Shown here: piece by piece, positions 1 through 9,900 of the stretch | Layout of the letters: each line of letters opens with the position of its first letter | Position numbering within the stretch: position 1 is the first letter of the stretch | NCBI GenBank assembly: GCA_950097015.1 | Contig: CATNEN010000038.1 | Coordinates: 19,316,001 to 19,380,000 of the forward strand | DNA length: 64,000 nt | Direction of reading: 5' to 3' | From: Macrostomum hystrix | Lineage: Eukaryota; Platyhelminthes; Macrostomidae | Program-made: the position numbers and the translations under genes | Notes under the pieces: generated by a model | Databases searched by the model: none | Seen by the model: only the letters and a program-made list of their open reading frames with translations | What the model was told of the DNA's origin: nothing

Positions 1-890
1 GGATGCAGTTCTGGGATGCAGTTCTGGGATGTAGTCCTGGGATCTAGTCCTGGGATCTAGTCCTGGGATGTAGTCCTGGGATGTAGTCCTGGGATTCAGT
101 CCTGGGATGTTGTCCAGGAACGTTGTTCTAGAGTGTTATCATTGGATCTTGTCCTGGGACGCTGTCCTGGGATGCAGTTCTGGGATGCAGTTCTGGGATG
201 TAGTCCTGGGATCTAGTCCTGGGATCTAGTCCTGGGATGTAGTCCTGGGATGTAGTCCTGGGATGTAGTCCTGGGATTCAGTCCTGGGATGTAGTTCTGG
301 GATGTAGTTCTGGGATGCAGTCCTGGGATCTAGTCCTGGGATGTAGTTCTGGAATGCAGTCCTGGGATGTAGTCCTGGGATTCAGTCCTGGGATTCAGTC
401 CTGGGATGTTGTCCAGGAACGTTGTTCTAGAGTGTTATCATTAGATCTTGTCCTGGGACGCTGTCCTGGGATGCAGTCCTGGGATGTAGTTCTGGGATGC
501 AGTCCTGGGATGCAGTCCTGGGATGTAGTTCTGGGATGCAGTCCTGGGATGCAGTCCTGGGATGTAGTTCTGGGATGCAGTCCTGGGATGCAGTCCTGGG
601 ATGTAGTTCTGGGATGTAGTCCTGGGATCTAGTCCTGGGATGCAGTCCTGGGATGCAGTCCTGGGATGTAGTCCTGGGATGCAGTTCTGGGATGCAGTCC
701 TGGGATGTAGTCCTGGGATGTTGTCCAGGAACGTTGTTCTAGAATGTTATCATTGGATCTTTTCCTGGGACGCTGTCCTGGGAAGCAGTCCTGGGATGTA
801 GTTCTGGGATGCAGTCCTGGGATGCAGTCCTGGGATGTAGTTCTGGGATGCAGTCCTGGGATGCAGTCCTGGGATGCTGTCCTTGGATGC
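1..890. repeat. 13-bp minisatellite with a higher-order unit
   Basis: Tandem copies of a 13-bp unit of the form CTGGGATGTAGTC, with variants at the G/C and T/C positions, run from the window edge. A divergent segment containing GTTGTTCTAGAGTGTTATC recurs near 122, 421, 733 and 901, so blocks of roughly 300 bp have been duplicated on top of the 13-bp period. Open frames here on both strands are by-products of the repeat. Confidence 0.9.
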
Positions 891-1472
891 TGTCCCGCAA
901 CATTGTTCTAGAGTGTTATCATTGGATGTTGTCATGAATGGTCCTTCGTTGTCCTTCGATGATCCCACTTCTGCGATGATGAAACTTCTTGCGCAATCTG
1001 TACACAGGCAAGTTTGTCTGCTGCCTTGTTCGCATCTATTTTGTCTATGGTACAAAGGCCTGCTATATTTTCGCAATGCTTGATTTTCATCATGAGCTGT
1101 TGTACTGACATCTACCGATCCTACCTGCCTAGTACAACATCTCAGGACAACATTGGGCAGTAGTATGCTAGTTTTTTAACTCCGTAAAAAAGCGAACAGC
1201 GCTACAGTATGTGTAGTAGCACGGGCTATAGCGTGAGTTAGAGGGTCAGTGAACATAAGAACTAAACATTTCAATGCGCAAAATTGTCATAACACGAGGG
1301 TCAATGGTTCTTATCGAGTGTGCAGTAAACACTCGCACAGATAAAATTAGCTCGTCATTCAAACATTTAACTAGGCTTTTGATATAAAGTTCGTTTCGAC
1401 TGACCTTGCTGCCCATAAGGACATTGTGCGGTCAGCTATTTTTGCCAAGGAAAAGAACATTTGTAGGAAAAA
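891..1472. other. Spacer upstream of the lengsin-like gene
   Basis: The 3' edge of the minisatellite fades into unique AT-rich DNA. No coding region or RNA gene is recognised. The segment should hold the promoter and 5' UTR of the gene starting at 1473, but no TATA box or other element could be assigned. Confidence 0.4.
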
Positions 1473-4400
1473 ATGGCTGAAAATGAAAATTCCAAGCTGG
1501 ACATTTTCCTGCGTCAGCTGAAGGCCACGCAGCTGGTCCGTTGGTTGTTCTGCGACATGAACGGCAATGCCCGCTCAAAGCTGATCCCGGGAAGCATGAG
1601 CGCATTCTTCGTCGCCAGTCAGCCGAGACGATTTTGCACGGCCGTCATTCCGATGTCGTGCAACAGCGACCTGCCCGAGCTGGCCTGGGTGCTGGACAAT
1701 GGCTATCCGGACTGCGAGATGATTCCAGAGCCGGATTCGTTTCATCTGGCGAGCTGGTCCTTGAGTAGCCATCCCGCTAGCATCGGACAGGTGAGTCGTG
1801 TTGTGCTATTGCTGGCCCCTAAAAGGACCGTTTTAGTAAAAAATTTGCTTCTGTTTTTTTCCTTTCACGCTACTGTGAGTAGGCTGATATGTGCGTGCTA
1901 TTCTTGCCTCTGGTTGCTGGGCTGTTTGTTGGTCCTACTATCGATCGTATGGTTTTTGAACCCTTATCAAACCCAATGGTTTTGTAAAGGTTCTGCTAAA
2001 TATTAATATTAATCAAAATATTAATGCGACTGATCTAGCATCATGTATTTTCTGTCTGGTTTAAGGTAAGCAATATAACAAGTCGGACAATTAGGAAGAG
2101 CGAACTTAAAACAGTATTACTTTTTGAATTTACGTGGTAAATTTTTACGAATATTCTACCGAAACGTTAGAATTTCTAAAAAGATTGCTAAGAACTAACA
2201 ATTGATCCTTCTTTGGGGGACGATAATCACGCTCTGAAGTTTAAATAAATCATACTAATAAAAGCGATCCAACTCATATGCTATGCATATATATCATTTG
2301 ACAAATTTGACAAATCATACTACCCCTTGACAAATCATACTACCCCTTGACAAATCATACTACCCCTTGACAAATCATACTACCCCTTGACAAATCATAC
2401 TACCCCCTTGACAAATCATACTACCCCTTGACAAATCATACTACCCCCTTGACAAATCATACTACCCCTTGACAAATCATACTACCCCCTTGACAAATCA
2501 TACTACCCCCTTGACAAATCATACTACCCCCTTGACAAATCATACTACCCCCTTGACAAATCATACTACCCCTTGACAAATCATACTACCCCTTGACAAA
2601 TCATACTACCCCTTGACAAATCATACTACCCCCTTGACAAATCATACTACCCCTTGACAAATCATACTACCCCTTGACAAATCATACTACCCCCTTGACA
2701 AATCATACTACCCCCTTGACAAATCATACTACCCCCTTGACAAATCATACTACCCCTTGACAAATCATACTACCCCTTGACAAAACTACCCCTTGACAAA
2801 TCATACTACCCCTTGACAAATCATACTACCCCTAGACAAATCATACTACCCCTTGACAAATCATACTACCCCTTGACAAATCATACTACCCCCTTGACAA
2901 ATCATACTACCCCTTGACAAAACTACCCCTTGACAAATCATACTACCCCTTGACAAATCATACTACCCCTAGACAAATCATACTACCCCTTGACAAATAA
3001 TACTACCCCTTGACAAATCATACTACCCCCTTGACAAATCATACTACCCCTTGACAAATCATACTACCCCCTTGACAAATCATACTACCCCCTTGACAAA
3101 TCATACTACCCCCTTGACAAATCATACTACCCCTTGACAAATCATACTACCCCCTTGAAAAATCATACTACCCCTTGACAAATCATACTACCCCTTGACA
3201 AAACTACCCCTTGACAAATCATACTACCCCTTGACAAATCATACTACCCCTAGACAAATCATACTACCCCTTGACAAATCATACTACCCCTTGACAAATC
3301 ATACTACCCCCTTGACAAATCATACTACCCCTTGACAAATCATACTACCCCTTGACAAATCATACTACCCCTTGACAAATCATACTACCCCTTGACAAAT
3401 CATACTACCCCTTGACAAATCACACTTCCCCTAGACAAATCATACTACCCCCTAGACAAATCATACTACCACTTGACAAATCATACTACCCCTTGACAAA
3501 TCATACTACCCCTAGACAAATCATACTACCACTTGACAAATCATACTACCCCTAGACAAATCATACTACCCCTAGACAAATCATACTACCCCTTGACAAA
3601 TCATACTACCCCTAGACAAATCATACTACCCCCTTGACAAATCATACTACCCCTAGACAAATCATACTACCCCCTAGACAAATCATACTACCCCCTTGAC
3701 AAATCATACTAACCCCTTGACAAATCATACTACCCCTTGACAAATCATACTACCCCTTGACAAATCATACTAACCCCTTGACAAATCATACTACCCCTTG
3801 ACAAATCATACTACCCCTTGACAAATCATACTACTCCTTGATTGCTCATGCTGTACTCTCGGTAAAGCAAGCCATCCCTTTAACAATTTATGAATCAGGA
3901 ACCACGAAAAAGTAATGCTACAATGTACTTATAGCAATTCACAAAAAGTTTCCTTTGAACCTGTCATAACGTCTGCTGCTACACTCGAAAAAATATTAGT
4001 TTTTTTGCTTTGAATTCTGCAAAAGACAGACAGCTAGGTAGACAAAGAGACGAATCTTAAGATTTTAGTATGCCGTCAGATAGTTTTTTGTACGAAATAC
4101 AGTAATTACGTATCTATTTATCCAAACCATATATTTCCTTCATTTTTCGTAATGCTGAAATGCTACAGTACTCCCAACTGACGAGAGAGCTAATTTATTA
4201 CATACCCCAGGTGCTCTGCTCAACACGCTGGCCCGATGGCGGTGCGCCGGTCGAGTTTGACCCGAGGAACGTCATCAGACGTCAGCTGGAACGATTAGAC
4301 ACCGAGCTGGGACTCAAATTGGCCTGCTGGCCAGAGCTGCAGTGGCACCTGTGCAATCAACAGCCAGGTGGCGATTGGGACTGGCCTGAGACGGCTTCAA

Positions 4401-5666
4401 CGGACAGCAGCGGTCTGATGCATTGTCACGAAGCTCTAATTAGCGACCTGTGCAGCGCCATGGCCAATGCTGGGGTTAATGTTGACACCGTCAGCACAGG
4501 ATCTGGAGCAGGTCAGTTCTGCGCTTCCCTGGCCCCTGCTATTGGCGCCAAAGCCGCCGATGGAGCCTTTCTTGGACGAGAAATTGTGAAGCAGGTGATC
4601 GTTCGATTCAAAATTGCCCAATATACTTTTGTCCTAGTTGGTCTCAAATGCGCTTGTCCTACTCGCAAACGGGACAAAGTTCACTCTCAAAGGTGGCCCC
4701 CGGGGAAGCAGTGCCTGGTGAGGTAGCCGTGGCCCGTGAGGGTCATGGCGATGGCTAGGGATATCCTTCCGGTTTTGATTCAGAAGGATGTTCCTGAGAA
4801 TGCGAGACGGGCGCAGAAGTGCCAAAAACCTGTCTCGATGAAGTGACTAGGCTACAAATACATGACTGTGTTTTATCCTTATATTTTGTAAAACTGAACG
4901 TCTGAGATCTTAGATTGTGTACATGGATCAACCTGCCAATTTCCCACAGGTTGCGGCGAACTATGGCTTAACTGCAACCTTTATGCCAACCCCGCACGCT
5001 ACGGCAGGTGCTTGCCTTCTCCGCGTCAATCACGCTCTGACACTAAGTGGCTCAAATCACAGCAACTTCGATTTTAACCAAGCGTCCTTGACGTCCACCC
5101 CGCCAGCACTGCTGCGCCACTGGCTGGCTGGACTAGTCCACCATTCTCCTGGCATTGCAGCGCTGGTCTGGCCGACTTTGAACTGCTTTCGCAGCAGCAA
5201 GCCTGGCCGCCGAGTGTCCTGGAGCTGCACCGGCTACGCTGCAGAAGGCGCCGGTGGCAGCAGCGGCTTGGTCGACTTTCGGCTGGCACCAATGTGCACG
5301 GCAGCTGATGACCAGCCCAGCATTCTCGGCTGGCGTCTGGAGAACAATCTGCCAAGTTCAGCAGCCAGCGCCCACATTGCTCTGGCAGCCACTGTGGCAG
5401 CCGGCATCGACGGCGTGTTGAAGAAGCTGGAGCTGCCGACGAGGCCGGAGGATTCGCCTATGCTTCCATCGGACATGGCCAGTGCTGTTGCCGTACTCCA
5501 GGTCGACAGTGTCATTTCTGAAGCTTTGGGGGCTCAGTTAGCCGATTTCTACATTCAGGCTAGATTGCAGTTTGACCTGTCTAAAGTACTCGCTGGCGCA
5601 AAGCCGGATGAGACCTACGCCGAAGGGCTTAAGCGAGAAGCCGAGTTCTATCTTGAATTTCATTAA
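1473..5666 (+). CDS. LGSN: Lengsin-like protein, glutamine synthetase type I family, probably non-catalytic
   Basis: Three exons, all joined in phase 0: 1473-1790, 4211-4594 and 4950-5666 (TAA), predicting 472 residues. Start is the first ATG of the frame. Exon 1 encodes a beta-grasp-like N-terminal domain (LVRWLFCDMNGNARSK near residue 22). Exons 2-3 encode the catalytic-type fold, with PELQWHL near 145, GAGQF near 204, FMPTP and a degenerate TAGACLLRVNHAL near 252-265, and HIALAATVAAGIDG near 375-390, a typical GS-I C-terminal segment. Active GS-I enzymes carry metal-binding Glu in the PGQxE motif and His in the GSGxHxH motif. Both look replaced here, as in vertebrate lengsin, a GS relative without activity. 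A structural or pseudo-enzyme role is inferred. Family placement is firm; orthology to LGSN is less so. AATAAA at 6015-6020 is a possible poly(A) signal. Confidence 0.82.
2296..3838. repeat. 20/21-bp satellite filling lengsin-like intron 1
   Basis: About 75 head-to-tail copies of TTGACAAATCATACTACCCC. Units are 20 or 21 bp depending on four or five C residues, with a CTAGACAAAT variant and a shortened form (CAAAACTACCCC) that recurs at about 2781, 2918 and 3199, indicating block duplication. It occupies most of the 2.4-kb intron 1791-4210. Confidence 0.95.
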
Positions 5667-6601
5667 CAAACTGCAAAAATTTACTCTCAAGGAAATTTTA
5701 CTGATCATATCTCGATCGACATTTCGAAACATTTTTGTTAAAAAGTGCATGCCTATTTCAATGGCTAAATTAGCACATTTTAATTATGATTGGGGAAAGG
5801 TTCAGCTACACATTACGGTTTATTTTATGCATCTATTTTAAAATACGTTGTTCAAATCCATAAGAATAGTTTTCTAATTACATCGAAGTTTATAAAGTAT
5901 ATAAATGATCAACTGCTGCGATTTCACATTACGTATTGCACCTATAGTAGAGCGCTGCATTAGATTGGGCGCAGGGCAGAATCACGTCACACTTGACGTT
6001 TAAAGTGGCTGAAAAATAAAACACGGCATGCATGAAGAGCTCATACGATTAGAAAGATAACTAGGAAAATGCATATTCTTGATTTGCTTTTATCGTGAAC
6101 TTAAGCGAATTTAATCAAGAAAGTTATATCGACTAGAAGTTATGAGCTTCTACCGACGCGCGAGATTTATGCAAACTTAAAAATATGGTAGTAAATATAT
6201 ATTTGATTATAAGAATATTTCAAATCTGGTATATGCTATTGTGCAAATAAGTTTTGCTTTGCTTTGTTGGCAGAATTTTTTTCCGGGTTTCAGTACATTG
6301 GATTTTTGGCGAGAAGTTGAAAATTATAGGCAATAATCAACTAAAAAGCCTGCAGGGGCTAGCTAAAAAACTGGGTAGGCCTAGTATCAAGTGAATTTAC
6401 TTACTTAAGCAAAAACATAAGCGTTGAGCCTAAGCCAAACAATCTAGAACTTAATCGGTCTTGGACCTATGCTATATTTTCTTTGTTTTGACTTTGAATT
6501 TCTGATGACACACTACTACTCAACTACTTAATTATTATAGATAAGCTACTTTCTTACTAATCTAATTCTTATGTTATCGAACTATTACCTTATATATTAA
6601 A
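5667..6601. other. AT-rich intergenic DNA, 3' flank of the lengsin-like gene
   Basis: No gene is seen. AATAAA occurs at 6015-6020, about 350 bp past the stop codon. The last base, 6601, is the host T (read on the minus strand) that flanks the 3' end of the Helitron insertion. Confidence 0.5.
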
Positions 6602-6612
6602 CTAGCTTTTTT

Positions 6613-6632
6613 TGCCCGTTGTTTTTGGGGCA
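6613..6632 (-). other. Helitron 3' terminal hairpin, copy 1
   Basis: TGCCC (6613-6617) pairs with GGGCA (6628-6632) across a 10-nt loop, seven bases before the terminal CTAG on the element's own strand. A short GC hairpin near the 3' end is diagnostic of Helitrons and is thought to act as the termination signal. Confidence 0.85.
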
Positions 6633-6986
6633 GAAATTTAAAGCAAAGCAGTAAGCAATTCACGTCTCTGTATTAACTTTATAGTGAAGGTCACCATTTA
6701 TTTATTTACTGCATTAATGAAAAGTGAAGAGTTTGTTAAAGGGCGTTTTAAGTAAAAAATGGTAGGGGCATCTTATTCCCATGATTAAAATTTAGGGGGC
6801 GACTGCCCCCCCGCCCCCCCTAAATCTGCCTCTGTATACAGTATGCATGTACACGCGTATACATAAGGAAAATAGCCATGGCATAACAATAACAATGTCA
6901 AAGAAACAAAATTAAACTGTTTCAGAGTTCAGAGTTAGACAGGTCAAGGTCAATTCGTGACTACTTTTCTATTAATTGCTTGCGAG

Positions 6987-9900
6987 TCACCTCAAGTCCT
7001 GGGGATACACCACATTCTTCGTTCTTCCCCTTGGTGCGAAAATGAATAGGCCAGCTGGAGTTCCAACACGGGAGCAGGCGACATAAAGCTGCCCATGCGA
7101 GAAGCAAGGAGTCTCCAGGTTGATGCCAGCCACCTTCAGCGACTGTCCCTGAGCCTTGTTAATAGTCATCGCAAAGCACACTCTCACAGGGAACTGCAGT
7201 CGCTTGAACTGAAATGGCAGGTCCGTGGGGATAATTGGAATCCGGGGAACGAACACAGACTCTCCTCTGCCAGATCCAGTCATTATCGTGGCCTCAATCA
7301 CGTGTGGGAAGAGCCGCCTGACTATCAGTCTGGTGCCGTTACACAGCCTTGGCGCATTCAGGTTGCGGAGGAGCATAATTGGTGCCCCAACTTTCAGCTG
7401 CAAGTTGTGCGATGGAGTTCCAGGAGGATCTAGAGAGTTCAGAAACTCAACAGGATACTCCACAGCGGTGTCATCAGTCAACGTTGTATCAATTGACTTG
7501 TAGGTGAAAACTGCACCTGGCAACTCCTGAAGCAGTTGGTAGTTAATTTCGTTGGCGGCATCATTTCTAGGACACAGAATTGCCCTCTCTGACAGCCAGT
7601 CAACGTCAGCATATCGAACCATCAGGTTCGGGTAAACTTTTGCCTTGAGCTTCTGCACTGACTGCACAATGGTTCCGATTGTAGCGATCGATGACTGCCC
7701 ATCCTCGGTGCTAATCTCCAGCAGACCATTGCCGATTCGCAATAGATTGGCAGAGAACTCATGAGCTGTTTCGTCTCCTTGAATTGTAGCTCTCATGTTT
7801 GTTCGTAGGTGCAACTTCACAACCGATGGCCACAGGTGAGATGATTTTAGGCAAGCATTAATCTCATCAGCAGGAGTGCCACGCGGAATCACAGGCAGCG
7901 TCTGTCTAAAGTCTCCAGACAGCAGCAGAGTGATACCACCCATCAGTTGATTGTTGTTGCGCAGGTCTTTCAAAGTTAAGTTGAGTGCTTCAAATGCCAG
8001 TTTGTGGGACATGGTACACTCATCCCAGACGATGAGCTTGCAAGCCTGAAGCACTCTGGCAGTGCCTGTGTTTTTCTTGATGTTGCACAGCGGATTCTCC
8101 GCTCGAGACAGATCAAGCGGCAACTTCAGTGCTGAGTGGGCAGTGCGACCGCCTGGCAGCAAGGTGGCTGCAATTCCAGAGGAAGCTACAGCAATGGCAA
8201 CGTCGCCTCGTTGCCTGACCTTTGCCAGAAGGAGGTTGATTAGAAATGTTTTTCCTGTGCCACCTGGAGCATCAAGAAAAACCATGCCACCAACGTTGTT
8301 GTTGACTCTGCGCAATAGCTCGCGGTACGCCTCTAGCTGCTCAGGCATGAGTCGGGGCTCATTCTCCTCTATGAACTGTCCCAGCTGCTCCTGGTCATAG
8401 CCTCTTTCTCGCAGCATCTCCCTGCACAGGTTGTCCTGTTGTCCTGTCCTGTTTGCTTTTGGGAGTCCAAAAGAATCTAGATAGCGATCGGTCAACTCCA
8501 GCACCTTGTCCTCAATGCGCAGCAGGGCCTCGTTAAACACTGCTTCTGTGAATGGCAACTCTGGCTCCTGAGCCACGAATCGCGCCCGGAAGAGAATGTC
8601 TTCGGCCATGGGTTCTTTGAATGTTTCCCAAAGCTGAAGTGGATCAGAGAGACCACAGGTGGCAACCATGATGGCAAAGAGATCTCGCAGGTGACTTGGT
8701 GAGCGCACCGTTGCCGCTTCCTCCAATGTCGCTCTCCATTGAGCATCATCTTCCAGCAGTCCCAGTCGCTGACATGCTTCATGAAAAGTTTGGCAGGTAT
8801 GGCCTTCCACCGTTCTAATGTGTCTAAATGACGTCGGACCAATCACGGTGTGTAGCAATATACGCAGGTAGTAGCATTCACGGTGGTTTGGGTGCACCGT
8901 GTACACTCTGGCTAATGCATCAGTCTGTCGTATTTCAGGATGGCCCGGAACTGCAGCGCCTTGAACCCGCCGCTTCCATCCTTTCGAAGAGGCGTTCCAT
9001 GTGTAATAGGCAGGCACCTGGTGGTACAGCAAAGTCCTGGCAAAGGGGTCTTCAGCGCACAACTTGAAGAAAGCAGTAAGAGTAGTGTCCTGTGGCCTTT
9101 GAGCACGCTGCTGGATGTTCTCCTCCGTAAAGTATACTCTCTGACCGTTTTCCAGGTGCACACTGAGGTGCATGACAGTTGGGTGGCGTTCATGAATAGA
9201 GAATCCGAAGATTCGCCACATTGCCTCGTTGGAGCTGATATACCTTCCGCTCTTGAAGCGATTGACTTCGTCAAATTCGTTTACTATGCCTCCAGGTCCC
9301 TCAATGTTGAACACTGCTTGGTCGCTACCCTTGTTCACGTACTTGCAAATGTACTTGATTGATTTAACAGAGTTGCAGTACTCAACGTTGATGTGTGCAT
9401 TGAACACTTTGGACAGTAGCGGGCAGTAGGGAACGACCCATCTGTTGTCCAGATCGATCTCTTCATTCCCATGGCTGCGTAGAATAATGCGAGTGGTAAA
9501 GCCGCCATCCTCACGTGATCTCCGTCGATACAGCGGATAACCGTCTTGTCCTGTCACCGTCTCACTTAGTAGAGCCTTGGGATACTTTTTCGAGCAAATG
9601 TTGTCCTTCATGCAAGGCGAATTCGGATTGAGGCGCCCGCAGGGTCCATGAATCATCTGCTTAGTGACAGTAAGATAGAGCTGAGGATCCTCATCCGGAT
9701 TGGGAATCTCAGCGCGGATGACCTCGTCAAGCTGATTCGGCCTGATCCGGCTTCGCAGCCAAATCAATATATGAGCGTGTGGCAGCCCTCGCTTTTGCCA
9801 CTCAATGGTGTACATGTCGCATCTAGTGGGACCAAAGATGGCGCCTTTTGTGATGTACTCCATAAGTTGTTTCAGCTTTAGTTGGAACACTCGCGCCACC

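Noticed and set aside
315-632. 105-residue frame at the window start
   Set aside because: It is a translation of the 13-bp minisatellite.
2296-3838. CRISPR-like repeated array
   Set aside because: Units are directly adjacent with no unique spacers, in a eukaryotic intron.
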